Shown piece by piece: positions 11,901 through 22,936 of a DNA stretch of 64,000 nucleotides. Made by a program: the position numbers and the translations under genes. The DNA comes from Ciona intestinalis. Its lineage: Eukaryota > Chordata > Ascidiacea > Phlebobranchia > Cionidae. Every line of letters begins with the position of its first letter. Position 1 is the stretch's first letter. The notes under the pieces were generated by a model that saw only the letters and a list, made by a program, of their open reading frames with translations, was not told where the DNA came from and did not search any database. The stretch is from positions 7,221,260-7,285,259 of the forward strand of contig NC_020167.2 in NCBI RefSeq assembly GCF_000224145.3, given 5' to 3'.

Positions 11901-14900
11901 CAAGATGCCTCTTACTCTTCAGGAGTTCCAGCAACTTGGGGAAGACTCACAGAGGAGGTTGGTAAACAGATTCTTACCTGGTTTAAAAGAGAAGAAGAAC
12001 ACATCAAGAGGTGGAAGATCGCATCATTCTGCTCCCGCATCCGGACCTAAGTCCTCTGCTGAACCAACCACTGATGACTTCACCACGAATGCTGTGTGTG
12101 ATAGTGATAGCACAGAGTATTGTGATCTTCCAGACTCCAGGCCCGCTTCTTCTCTTCCCAAGGACTCCACAGTGGAGAGACTCCTAGGAGTAGATGAATC
12201 AAGAGCAGAGATCATCATGAGAAGATTGATGGATAAAATAGAGCGACAAAAAGTGAAGGAAGGTTCTCCAAGATTGCGACACGCAAGGTTGGAATTAATT
12301 TCTGTATAATTTGAATTTCAAGCACCAAAATCTGGGATGGCAGACATGATAACACCGGTTACTATAAATAAATAATCTTTTAGTGGCTCAACTGGTATAA
12401 AAAATATAGTGTATTTCTATTTTGAAACATTGGAAAAAAAGATCTGCTAAAAGATTATTAGGCTCTGAAAAATATAAACAGTTGTATATGAGCTGAAGTA
12501 TTGCTATATGCCTGGTATGGGTTAAGTTTTAATCATTTTCTTTGTAGGAGTCCGGCATCTTCCAGCACTCCACAGCGAGTCCATGCTGCCATTATTCCTC
12601 CTGAAGCAAGCTCCATTGCATCCACTGATACAGATGCAAGGAGCGTCCACTTCGTGAAAGTCAGGGATAAAAAACATGTTGGACACAAGAAAAAAAAGGT
12701 AGGGCAAAATAATTTTGATTGTTTAGAAAAAATAAAGTATATATATACATATATATAAAATATATATATATATCTGGGTTGGCAGATATATATATATAAT
12801 GTATGGAAAATAGATTTGAATTTTTAGATTTTAGAAAAAGGTATGTATTTCAAAAAAATTAAAACATACAAAAAAGTTATGGTAAAAAAAACTGTTTCTC
12901 TTGTACATGGGTGAGGTTTAGCGACCACTGGGTTGGACCAAAGTTCGCTTAATGGCTTGCTGAAGGATATATTTGCCTACTACTACTAGTTTCAAGCATT
13001 AAATCTGGTATGGCCATATCGACAACGTTAGGTCACCTAAAACGATAGATTACTAAAACTTCATTCAATGAAGTTTTAGTAGAAAGTTCATACTACTTAT
13101 TATAATTAAATTTACAAATAGGACTTAAATTTTACAATTTGTAAATAACTAAATAGGGCTTAAATTATATTTTTTAGGTTACTTATGTTGAGGAAGTGTC
13201 CAGTAGTGAACCTACAGTGATTCATGTTAAAAGAAGGCACAGAAAACATGAGGAAAAAATCCCTCAACGTCTAGTGCTGCATGATAGGTGAGTTTGTATA
13301 TTGCTTTTATTTTATACCAATAATGAACAAAAATTTGTGCATTTAGTAGCCTAATAAAGCAAAGCACTTTGTAGTTTTTGTGTGTTATAAATTTATAATT
13401 ATGGACATCGTCTTGTTTTGGCTCTGATTTCAATTTTAATGCTCATAGGCTCCCATATCATATCTATATGTACACCAGTATGTTGGCACAGGATGAAACT
13501 TGTTTATTAGTCCGGCCCCGTAGTGAGTTGTTTAGCGCGGCGCGCATGCCTATTACATAGAGGTTATAAGTTCAAGGATGGTTGATGTTACCATTGTGGA
13601 CGTATGTGTCCTTGAGCAAGACACTTAACGGCAATTTCTCAATATGTTGTCTGGGAATGCACATTGCAGAATAATTAGGTATTCTAGGATAACAGAATAC
13701 CGAATCCCGTAATTGGATTCGAATACAAAAGGATTCGAATCTCACCGATTCGAAATTCTGTAATGTGCATCCCTAATGTTGTCATATATTGCAACTCATA
13801 TATTTGTTGCAGATCAATCCAAACATTCTCACCAACCCACCATCATCCAGTGGTGAGGATCTCCATGAAAAATGATGCGGGCACCAACATCCCGTCTCCA
13901 ACAAGGAGGAACAAAACTCCAAGGAAGTCGAGAGCAGTCCAAACAACCACAGCAGGTTGGGAAGATTTTAAAATACTTGAGCAAAAACGATGAAATATTC
14001 ATTGTACAGTTTTTCCTGGGTTGATACGAAACCTAAACTTTGTAATTTTTCTATCCTCCTGTTTTGGTTCCAAATTTGTAAATTTTATGCAAACATTTCG
14101 ACATTTGGTTATTTAAAGTGGATATATATATAATTATGTATATATATTGTATGTATCATATTCCGAAGTTTCTTTTTAATTAAATTACAATTAATTACCA
14201 CTTAGTTGTCAATGGCTCCAAAAGTCAATTCAGTTGAAATAATTTTAATTTTTTGAATAAAAGGTGTTTAACTTTTCAGAACAAGAATCTTTGAATGACA
14301 CAATTACTTACGAGCCAGTGGAGGAGGATAAAGAAAATAATGGTTTGTTTAAATTTTTTATCATTATTTGTTGAGCTACCTGCAAAATCAAAACAAAGTT
14401 ACACATGGTAACCAATAAGCTGGAGCAAGGTGTGTGGAACAGAACACCTGTGTTATAATGACTGTTGTTTTCTGGCCACACATTCATTCAGGTACCGTAC
14501 AAAAATGTTCACTTCATTGAATAAGGAAATATCATTTTTTTAGTCCTGAAATTATGTTTTTATTCAATTGCTGTGTAACAAGCCTAGTAAAATCTCTTTT
14601 TATCCAAAGTTATTTTAAGTATAGTAAGGTGGGGGAAGATCGGACACATTTTCATTGTGTTTCTCGTCCCATTTGGTAGTAAACTAGGAATTATAAAACT
14701 ATACCTTGGTTAATTGTTTAAAATGTGATTGGGGTATTTAAATAATATGTGCTAAAGGTGTCCCATCTTACCCCACAACACTATATATTTACAGTTGTAT
14801 CTGATCCAAAAGAAAAATCCAGGTTTTCAAGTTTCTATGTTGATTTTGATTCAAAATCGAAGAAACCGACAACAGCAACAAAGCAAGGTATGCTGTGATG

Positions 14901-17900
14901 TAGTTGAATAATTATTATTATTATAAACTCGTTTTATATCAATGTTTTTCGCCCAAAAAGTAAAGGCGTTATAATTTTAAAGTAAATAAATGAACTATAC
15001 GGTAAGTTACGTGGTAACTTGTAAGCGGGCACGAGGAACATGAAATAGGACACCTGTGTTATAAAGACTTTTGTTAGCCTACCATACAAGGATTAAAGCT
15101 GCCAAGGAAATTTTGTAGTAGCTAAACTTTATAATTAAAACAATAGTAAAAGTAATAGCATTGTTACAATAGATAGTCATTACCCTTAACTTAACAGTTG
15201 TAACATAATGTTCACCGATCACTATAATACTATATATTCACCATTGAATGACTTACTTAATACTATGATTGCATGACAGCGAATGCAGTGATGCCGAAAA
15301 NNNNNNNNNNNNNNNNNNNNNNNNNNNNNNNNNNNNNNNNNNNNNNNNNNAGCTACCTGCAAAATCAAAACAAAGTTACACATGGTAACCAATAAGCTGG
15401 AGCAAGGTGTGTGAAACAGAACACCTGTGTTATAATGACTGTTGTTTTCTGGCCACACATTCATTCAGGTACCGTACAAAAATGTTCACTTCATTGAATA
15501 AGGAAATATCATTTTTTTAGTCCTAAAATTATGTTTTTATTCAATTGCTGTGTAACAAGCCTAGTAAAATCTCTTTTTATCCAAAGTTATTTTAAGTATA
15601 GTAAGGTGGGGGAAGATCGGACACATTTTCATTGTGTTTTTCGTCCCATTTGGTAGTAAACTAGGAATTATAAAACTATACCTTGGTTAATTGTTTAAAA
15701 TGCGATTGGGGTATTTAAATAATATGTGCTAAAGGTGTCCCATCTTACCCCACAACACTATATATTTACAGTTGTATCTGATCCAAAAGAAAAATCCAGG
15801 TTTTCAAGTTTCTATGTTGATTTTGATTCAAAATCGAAGAAACCGACAACAGCAACAAAGCAAGGTATGCTGTGATGTAGTTGAATAATTTATTATTATA
15901 AACTCGTTTTATATCAATGTTTTTCGCCCAAAAAGTAAAGGCGTTATAATTTTAAAGTAAATAAATGAACTATACGGTAAGTTACGTGGTAACTTGTAAG
16001 CGGGCACGAGGAACATGAAATAGGACACCTGTGTTATAAAGACTTTTGTTAGCCTACCATACAAGGATTAAAGCTGCCAAGGAAATTTTGTAGTAGCTAA
16101 ACTTTATAATTAAAACAATAGTAAAAGTAATAATAGCATTGTTACAATAGATAGTCATTACCCTTAACTTAACAGTTGTAACATAATGTTCACCGATCAC
16201 TATAATACTATATATTCACCATTGAATGACTTACTTAATACTATGATTGCATTGACAGCGAATGCAGTGATGCCGAAAAGTGTTGCCTGGTATGAACCGT
16301 ACCGATACGAACCTCCATGGGGTAAACCACACACCATTAATGAGGGTAAGATTATAAGAGATTCAATTAAACATTCATAGGCTGGGAATAATGAACTAAA
16401 CATGGTACCCAGTGTTTTGTTACTTTTACTAACAGACATAATGTAAATAACCTTGTAACTATTTATCTGGTATAAGAGGCGTAATGTAGGGTTACAAGTC
16501 AAATAATTTTAAAGTTGCTGACTTTTTAGTCATCTACGTTTAACCTATACTGAAAATCCTAGCATGTAACACATCCTTACCTTAAATGTATTATCTGAAC
16601 GCATTGTTCATACATAATCCAATACTAACTGCTTTTACTATTTTTTACTACAATAAAAGTTGACCCTAAAGCGCAAGCATTCTGTTTTAAACATTAAAAA
16701 AAATATAAAAAAAAAATTTTTTTTACAAGAAAAACTAAAAATTTTATAAAAATTATTTATTTTTTTTTTCCCAGAACCAGAGCGACCGGGGTTGGTCAGG
16801 CAGAGTTTACAAGATGCATTAGTAAGTCACCATCCCCAGTTTGTGACTAAATCTCGGCAAAGACAAAGAAAGATTGCTATTAGCTCCGAAGAAAGAGCAA
16901 TGCAAGAGGTATGGAGATTGATTTGTGTAATCTAAAGTTACAGCCCGCAGGCATTATTATGTTAATGTATCTTACTTCATCCTCGGTGGCTCGAAAAGGA
17001 CGGTTGTTATAACACGAACGTCCACAATGGTAGCAACGACAAACCTAGAACCCATTACCTCTGGGTTGGAGGCAGACACACTAACCGTTTTCTCACAGCG
17101 TCGATATCATATGGTGGTACAGCCAGGTGTATTATAATTCTAAGAAAGATTGGCTTACTCTGTTGATGTCTCGCTGAAAGGCAGATGAAACTTCGGTTTT
17201 TTGAAGATCATAAAACCAACTGTTAACAATAATACTAACTTTATTTGTCTCTTTGATTATAGTAGCAAAGATTTAGAAAAGTTATTTGAAGAAGATCTCA
17301 TAAATAATTTTTTAAAACAAATTTTAATTCTTTGTAGATATGGGCTGAAGAAAGAGAGCGAGTATTTGGAAAGAAGAAAGATATAACAGAAAAAAGGCGA
17401 ACAACAACACGTGTGTAATTTTTATTTAAATTTATAAAGTTTTGGATATATGTTCATTAATATTTTACCAGACGCCCACTGCTTGTGTGTCAACATAACT
17501 TTTATTTGATTGTAATATTAAGATCATAATAATGCACAAAAATGAGAAGAAATTATAAAAATAAGAAACAATTTTCTTTATAAATTGTACTTTAGTACTG
17601 TTTTTAAACCTGAAAATTAACTCTGACCTAGTTTTGTTTATATTTCACTTTCATATTATAAATAAATGAATGAATGTAACTTGTTTTATCCTCACGTAGC
17701 AGGAAAAACAGCAGTCGTTATTACACATGTGTTCCGTTTCATAAATCTCGTGCCTGCTTACTAGTTATAGTTACCACGTATGTAACTTTGTGGGTGTGTT
17801 TTTTTGTATGGCTGTTTTTTTTTCTGTAATTTAGACAAACCATTAATAACCTCATTGAATTAATTGTATTCAAAGCAGCAGTTCCAGTGCGTCGCCGTGT

Positions 17901-18470
17901 TGAGATGACGAGAAAGCAAATAATCGCGGAGACTCGTGAAAAATACAAACAACTCCCCGAGGTTGTGAACAGGAAGAAAGAAGAAGAAAGAAAGAGAGAA
18001 TATTCAACCAACAGACACAAAGCATTGATGTATAAAAAGGTAAAGATTTAAAATACATGTGTACTGCCCAGTTGGTGCTGTATTCTCTATTATATGTGAG
18101 TGAGATCCTTGTCCAGCACCTGGGATTTAGGCAAGATTTGGCTCATTACCCCAAAACCCAATAAGATTTATTAAGTCGTTCATATACCCAGTACAATAAA
18201 GTCCCAAACTGCACCAACAACGGACTCATTGGACCGCATCTGCAACATAGTTGGTGCTATTTTCAATGTGTTTATTTATTTTAAGCCTTTTATCTTAGGG
18301 TGTTATTCTTTCCAACTAAAAGATTCAAGCAAACTAAAAAAACTAAAAGATTTGTGCATGTTAATGTTTAAAAAAGTTTTAAAATAAATTTCAGGATATT
18401 GTACTTTATCAATGTATTTATGTTTCAGAAAGTACAAAACCAAGTCCTGGGGCGCTGTTTCAACAATTAA
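5993..18470 (+). CDS. ALMS1: ALMS-motif centrosomal/basal-body protein (ALMS1/C10orf90 family)
   Basis: Eighteen exons join in phase to about 1,662 residues: 5993-6091, 6590-6679, 6916-6997, 7205-9468, 9693-9822, 10181-10301, 10716-10942, 11372-12287, 12548-12698, 13178-13287, 13813-13955, 14280-14342, 14795-14887 (repeated at 15772-15864), 16259-16345, 16775-16908, 17338-17410, 17876-18039 and 18429-18470. The C-terminus carries the ALMS motif: SLQDALVSHHPQFVTKSRQR, later REKYKQLPEVVNRKKEEERK and ending KKVQNQVLGR. In vertebrates this motif marks ALMS1, C10orf90 and CEP295, which localise to centrosomes and basal bodies. The rest is Ser/Thr/Pro-rich and disordered-looking. The 47-residue tandem repeats of mammalian ALMS1 are absent. 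The start is the first ATG after a 3' splice site. The donor of exon 17's partner, GTGTGT at 17411, is weak. A poly(A) signal AATAAA lies at 18712. ALMS1 is the best guess; C10orf90-like remains possible. Confidence 0.82.
6097..6298. mobile_element. foldback hAT-like MITE, 202 bp, at the exon 1 donor of the ALMS gene
   Basis: The ends are perfect inverted repeats starting GGTGCTAGTGAAGAATCTCC, and similarity continues inward through C-runs and CTAACCCCTA-type units, so most of the element can fold back. It is flanked by an exact 8-base duplication, GAGGTAAA (6089-6096 and 6299-6306). An 8-base target duplication is typical of hAT transposons. No coding capacity. Confidence 0.85.
6738..6838 (+). 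repeat. SINE-like unit
   Basis: Copy of the CATGGTAACT...GGCCATGTAAGGATAAAGC unit with a degenerate ATTC-type tail, in ALMS intron 2. Confidence 0.6.
12340..12440 (+). repeat. dispersed 'CTGGTATAA' repeat
   Basis: Contains AATCTTTTAGTGGCTCAACTGGTATAAAA then GTGTATTTCT. Similar stretches occur at about 11000-11060, 16432-16500, 19980-20050 and 63786-63850, so this is a further dispersed repeat family of unknown type. Limits are approximate. Confidence 0.4.
13051..13081. repeat. perfect 15-bp inverted repeat, 1-base spacer
   Basis: TACTAAAACTTCATT is followed by C and then its exact reverse complement. It lies in the intron before ALMS exon 10. No flanking duplication is evident. Confidence 0.8.
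13652..13775. mobile_element. short hAT-like MITE, 124 bp
   Basis: Left end TGGGAATGCACATTGCAGAA, right end TTCTGTAATGTGCATCCCTA, so the ends are inverted. An exact 8-base duplication ATGTTGTC flanks it (13644-13651 and 13776-13783). It shares ends and ATTCGAAT-rich interior with the 462-base element at 31436. It lies in an ALMS-gene intron. Confidence 0.85.
14378..15300. other. left member of a near-identical duplicated block (probable unmerged contig end)
   Basis: This block recurs at 15351-16281 with only a handful of differences, all outside coding sequence by eye (for example GTGTGGAAC/GTGTGAAAC and TGCATGACAG/TGCATTGACAG). It contains ALMS exon 13 (14795-14887), a MITE and two SINE-like units, and breaks off inside the exon that is complete at 16259-16345. 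A 50-N gap separates the copies. The simplest reading is two overlapping contig ends that were not merged. Confidence 0.8.
14618..14791 (+). repeat. MITE abutting the acceptor of ALMS exon 13
   Basis: Runs from TATAGTAAGGTGGGGGAAGATCGGACAC to GTGTCCCATCTTACCCCACAACACTATA and stops a few bases before the ATTTACAG acceptor at 14794. The second block has the same copy at about 15600-15768. Confidence 0.75.
15301..15350. other. assembly gap, 50 N
   Basis: Exactly 50 unknown bases. The same fixed size is used at 50427, 51809 and 57824, so the length is a placeholder. Confidence 0.98.
15351..16281. other. right member of the duplicated block
   Basis: Near-identical to 14378-15300. It carries a second copy of the 93-base exon (15772-15864) that encodes VSDPKEKSRFSSFYVDFDSK and neighbours. 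Phases would allow both exons to be used in frame, but the arrangement around the gap argues for one genomic copy. Confidence 0.75.
17664..17790 (-). repeat. SINE-like unit, minus orientation
   Basis: GAATGAATGTAACTTGTTTTATCCTCACGTAGC through GTTACCACGTATGTAACTTTGTGGG. It is the reverse of the unit at the window's left edge, in an intron of the ALMS gene. Confidence 0.65.
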
Positions 18471-18935
18471 TAAAAAGTGCCAAGACGTTTAAAAAGTTAC
18501 TGTCGTCATGTATTCTTGTTAAATAGGTAGAATGTTCCATCTGCAGTGCTTAAGTGTTCTATTATCCCATATTTCAAAGAAAATATTCCTCCAAAGTTTA
18601 TTGTTTGTGTATTTGTATTGTACTATTGTAGCTTGTAGATTTCAGAATACACAAGTTTTTGACATGCGGGTGTATTTGTTTATTATTTTATTTTTATAGT
18701 TGTGATGTTAAAATAAATTATAAGAGTCAGTGAAAACGAAGTGATAAATCGCCCTGGATGAATTCTTTTTTAATTTTAAATGTTTGCTATTGCCAGACAA
18801 CGTGGTCTACCTAGTATAGGATTTAACCAGATCGCGAGAGAAGTTTCAATACAAAATATAGTAACCGATGTTTTTATTTTACTCGTGACCGACTCTATGA
18901 ACAGTAAATTAAACGAATAAAACGTTAATTTGACG
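18471..18935. other. ALMS 3' UTR and WASHC3 upstream region
   Basis: Short gap between two plus-strand genes. It contains AATAAA at 18712-18717 for the upstream gene, so the WASHC3 promoter must fit into about 200 bases. No further gene seen. Confidence 0.5.
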
Positions 18936-20624
18936 ATGGAGAGCAATGGACTGCCATTAACCGGGCCAGATGTGGATTTAAATAAGGTAACGTGTAAGAA
19001 ATATAGTTTCTATTCGAAGTATTATATATGTCACAAATAAGCTGTTTTAAAAACATAAGCAATATATTTTATTTATATTTAAGGGAAATGAACCAATGCC
19101 TGAACATTTTTCATTGCAGATTCCAGCGCTAAACCACAGACGGTCAGTTACTTTCATGAATCACTTCATAACACACACCTCCAACTTTTTAAACAACTTT
19201 GCTGCTGTAACTGACGAACAGTTGGCAAAGCAGTCACTAGAAATGCAAAAACTTGAGATTGCTTTAAAAATCTTAGAAGCAAAGGTAGCCTATAATGTTA
19301 AACTAACTCATAATTAAAATATAGTTGTACTTGTGTACTAAAAGTACCTTTTTTATAGGTTAAATCGAGCTATTGTACAACCATGCACCTACATAGTACT
19401 GATAGTAGTAGCTTCAGTGGCTCAGTGCTAGTGAATAATCCTCCCCTACATTATCTGCTAACCGATAAACGCTTTAACAACTAACCCCTGCCCCCTAACT
19501 AATGACCCCTAACTCTAACTACCAACCACTAACACTTTCCACCAGCCTAATCTGTAACTTTGTACACAAAACAAATTGGCGTTATTAATTATATTTTTCT
19601 TTAGTTGGATTCCATCCCTGGTTTGGATGATGTGAAACCAAAACCAAAGCCAAATGAACCCCAAGAGAATCCTGCATCAGAAGATCAAAAAACTGCTTCC
19701 TCTGAAGCCCCACCTCCTGCTGCTCCTGATGCAGAGGAGGAACCACCAGTTGTTGAAAACTTTATCAAAGTTAAAGATGACCCAAGGTTATCACTTATCA
19801 CTATGTTTACTATGAATATTTTTATTATCTTATCATTTGCTATGAAGCCTATAAATTGAAAGTCACATATGCTTACAGCTACAATGAATGAAAGAATGAA
19901 TGTAACTTGCTTTATCCACGCGTGGCTGGGAAATGACAGTCGTTATAACTTAAGTGTTTTGGTTCATACACCTCTAATCAGACATAATGTGTATAATCTT
20001 TTAACAGCTTATCTGGTATAATAACTTAGTCGATTTCTGACGTTTCGTATGTCATTCAAATAACATTAAAATATTAAAGTATTGTCATATGTAAAGATCT
20101 AACCTAAACAGATATGCCAAGTATCTTAAAATGGTGATGGTCGGTGTTCCAAAACCTGCAATTGCAAATAAAATGAGATTGGATGGTTTGGATCCTGCCT
20201 TGTTAGAGTAAGTTATATATTTCTATCTGTTTAATTTTGTAAATATGTAGTATATATACTGTTTTAGAAACACAGTATAAAACATTATTCGATTTTAGTC
20301 CTAGAATGTGCAGCCCAAATTTCTACACAAAATATCAACACGTATGTTTGTTGCAAACCATATGATCTGGACAATAATGTCTTATGTAGGAAACTAATAT
20401 TGTATTTTTCTGTAATGTAGGACTGATTTAAAACATGTATTTGCTAGCTTATATTTAAAACATGTTCGGTATCTTATGTTTAAAACATGTATTTGGTACT
20501 AATTGTTTTAATGTAATGTTACCACAGCACCCCAGATGCCCCAGCCCCAGGTGCTGCCCCACAAGATGATAGTTCATCAGATGATAGTGAAGCTTTTTCA
20601 TCTGACGACGAATTTAGTGATTAG
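18936..20624 (+). CDS. WASHC3: WASH complex subunit 3 (CCDC53)
   Basis: Five exons (18936-18986, 19120-19284, 19605-19786, 20112-20207, 20528-20624) give 196 residues, against about 194 in human. Diagnostic stretches are the start MESNGLPLTGPDVDL, the coiled-coil helix ending LEIALKILEAKLDSIPGLDD, then DPRYAKYLKMVMVGVPKPAI and NKMRLDGLDPALL, followed by an acidic DDSEAFSSDDEFSD tail. In animals this small subunit is part of the WASH complex, which activates Arp2/3 on endosomes. A Pro/Glu-rich linker lies between the coil and the conserved YAKYLKM block. The gene lies 465 bases after the ALMS stop on the same strand. AATAAA is at 20673. Confidence 0.95.
19410..19545. repeat. degenerate copy of the foldback MITE
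   Basis: CAGTGCTAGTGAATAATCCTCCCC resembles the terminal repeat of the element at 6097, and is followed by ACCCCTAACT-type units as in that element's interior. The other end was not recognised. It lies in WASHC3 intron 2. Confidence 0.45.
19884..20050 (-). repeat. SINE-like unit joined to the CTGGTATAA repeat
   Basis: Begins GAATGTAACTTGCTTTATCCACGCGTGGC (SINE-like, minus) and continues into CAGCTTATCTGGTATAATAAC (the other dispersed repeat). It lies in WASHC3 intron 3. Confidence 0.5.
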
Positions 20625-21113
20625 ACAATTATTTCATTCATTTCATATTTAATTTCACTTTATACGTGCAATAATAAACTTTTAACCAATTCGTGAGTTC
20701 TTTAACAAGTGAGAGTTTTATTATTATTGTTAGGTGAATAGGTCGATGTTAAAATATGCTTTTACAGAAGCATTTCATTAAAACAGTTAATATGAAGGAA
20801 TAAATTATTTTCTCCCCGAATAGTATTTCACAACAGTTCGGGACGAATTACGAGTACAGTTTGTTTACTTTTTGTCAGGTGGCGTTCGCGTTTATTTAGT
20901 TCGGTGTATTAATGTGTATTGTGTATTTGAAAGCTCGTAGGTAAGTAAAGAATACGTATAGACAGTAATAAATATTACACCATGTTTTATTCTATTCGTA
21001 GTCACTCACATTTTATGTAAGAATTAAAACCGTTGCTATTTTTGTTGCAGTCATAGTAATTAGTAACTTATATTATAACCTGTTTTCTGATTATAAAACA
21101 GCAAAGTACAAAC
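20625..21113. other. WASHC3 3' UTR and PICK1 promoter/5' UTR
   Basis: AATAAA at 20673 ends the upstream gene. A GTAAGT donor after CTCGTAG (20941) and a TTGTTGCAG acceptor (about 21050) suggest an untranslated first exon and intron for PICK1. Confidence 0.5.
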
Positions 21114-22280
21114 ATGGAGGATTGGGGTTTAGAAGAAGATAAAATGGGAATGACGACCGTGTCTGGGACGGTTACTTTAACCAAAGATGGCCAGAATTTA
21201 ATCGGAATTAGCATTGGTGGTGGTGCACCATTGTGCCCATGTTTATACGTTGTACAAGTGTTTGATAATACTCCAGCACATAAGAATGGATCTCTTGCTG
21301 CTGGAGATGAAATTGTGTCGATAAACAGCAAGTCTGTTAAAGGTTTGACTAAAGTACAACTGGCAAAAATGATTCAGTCGATAAAAGGAGACGTGAAAAT
21401 GAATTATAACAAGCTGCATGCTGATCCAAAGCAAGGGAAGACTTTGGACATTGTGCTGAAAAAGTTTAAGCACAGATTGGTAGAACAGATGGATTCTGGC
21501 ACTGCAGATGCATTGGGATTGAGTCGGGCAATTCTTTGCAATGATATTCTAATTAAGAGGCTTCAAGACCTGGAAAGAACCGGGATGGTATATGTTGGGC
21601 TTATGGAACATGTAAAGAAGCTTTTAAAAGCATATTTTAACCTATGCAAAACACATCGTGAATTTGGAGATATATTCTCCATTATTGGCGTTCGTGAACC
21701 TCATCCTAATGGTGGGGAAGCTTTTTTAAAGTTCAGTAGTTCTCACCGAGAATTTGAGAAGTCTGGCTTCACATTGCTCAAGACATTGAAGCCAATGTTG
21801 AATGATCTTAATACGTATCTGAACAAGGCAATTCCAGACACCAAGCTCACAATTAAAAAGTACGCTGATGTGAAATTTGAATACTTGTCATTCTGTCTTA
21901 AAGTAAAGGAGCTTGATGATGAAGAATATAGCTATGCTGCTCTACAGGAGCCATTATACAGAGTTGAAACTGGGAATTACGAGTACCGACTGGTACTTCG
22001 ATGCCGCCAGCAAGCTCGGGCCCAGTTTGCCAAGCTCCGTAAAGATGTTATGGAAAAATTAGAGCTGTTGGACAACAAGCATGTACAAGATATTGTGTTT
22101 CAGTTGCAGAGGTTTGTCTCCGCTGTATCACAGTACCATGAGTCCTGCCATGAAAGCATGCAAAGTGCAGATGTTTTTCCTATTGAAGTTGACCTTGCCA
22201 ACTCAACTTTCGAATACGATAAAAAAGACAAATTTCATGACCCAGAGTACGAGGAAGAGTTAGAAAACCAACTTCATTAA
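21114..22280 (+). CDS. PICK1: PICK1, PDZ and BAR domain protein
   Basis: A single uninterrupted frame of 388 residues (human about 415). The PDZ domain (about 20-105) has the carboxylate loop LIGISIGGG and the CPC pair (LCPCLYVVQVF) that in PICK1 binds zinc and membranes. The BAR/arfaptin region (about 145-365) is very well conserved: SSGTADALGLSRAIL-type start (here MDSGTADALGLSRAILCND), KPMLNDLNTYLNKAIPDTKL and KKYADVKFEYLSFCLKVKE. The C-terminus ends in a short acidic tail. PICK1 binds the C-termini of receptors and PKC-alpha and senses membrane curvature during endocytic trafficking. The coding region has no introns, unlike the vertebrate gene. AATAAA lies at 22629. Confidence 0.97.
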   Translation: MEDWGLEEDKMGMTTVSGTVTLTKDGQNLIGISIGGGAPLCPCLYVVQVFDNTPAHKNGSLAAGDEIVSINSKSVKGLTKVQLAKMIQSIKGDVKMNYNKLHADPKQGKTLDIVLKKFKHRLVEQMDSGTADALGLSRAILCNDILIKRLQDLERTGMVYVGLMEHVKKLLKAYFNLCKTHREFGDIFSIIGVREPHPNGGEAFLKFSSSHREFEKSGFTLLKTLKPMLNDLNTYLNKAIPDTKLTIKKYADVKFEYLSFCLKVKELDDEEYSYAALQEPLYRVETGNYEYRLVLRCRQQARAQFAKLRKDVMEKLELLDNKHVQDIVFQLQRFVSAVSQYHESCHESMQSADVFPIEVDLANSTFEYDKKDKFHDPEYEEELENQLH

Positions 22281-22936
22281 TTGGATTTTGTGTCATTTAT
22301 GTTTGTGCCATAAATATTTTATAGCGCTGTTGTATTTGTAACATTTAATGTAGATGTACGTGACTACGCGTCGTGTGTGTAGTTATTATAATACTTACTT
22401 TTTAGTTCTTCAATATTTTAGTGCAATCATTGAAAATCTAGTGACATACAAATCAAATTACCGACAGAATCTTTTTCCCCTTATGAAATGCAGTGTATGT
22501 TTGACATATCAATATTTGCACTTTGGCAGTAATGTTTGTCCGTGCTAGTTTGTTCTGTTATTGTTTTATATCATTCCGAATATTTTTTAAGCTTATCATT
22601 CTGGCTGTTTGTATGTATAAAAACTTTAAATAAATACACTTAGTAAAGTTTTAACTGTACTTCCAATAGTGTGTAGTGTCAAAACAGTTTTCTCTGTATG
22701 TGTAGTGTATTTTCTCTGTATAAGCACCTTGATGCTTAAGCTGTTATTCTGTTATACATTAATTGTTTAATGTGAAAACATGCAGTACATGTTTAAAGAA
22801 TCATGCAGTTTTATTGTTAAAATCTTATTCTTTATTGTATGTATAGATTGTGAAACTAATAACTATTGTCTGTCCATTGTGATATTAGTTGATATATTTC
22901 ATGTGTATGTTTATACAGGTTAACAATATGTAGGCC
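22281..22936. other. PICK1 3' UTR and TBCK leader
   Basis: AATAAA at 22629-22634 probably ends PICK1. A clean 3' splice site (TTTATACAG, about 22918) lies 17 bases before the TBCK start, with an intervening ATGTAG mini-frame. The matching donor could not be fixed, so a 5' UTR intron or a spliced-leader acceptor are both possible. Confidence 0.5.

Noticed and set aside
12740..12800. AT-dinucleotide palindromes as a regulatory hairpin
   Set aside because: Ordinary TA microsatellite in an intron; no other signal.
13730..13760. GGATTCGAATCTC as a tRNA B box
   Set aside because: It is part of the hAT-like element's ATTCGAAT repeat; no A box or cloverleaf fits.
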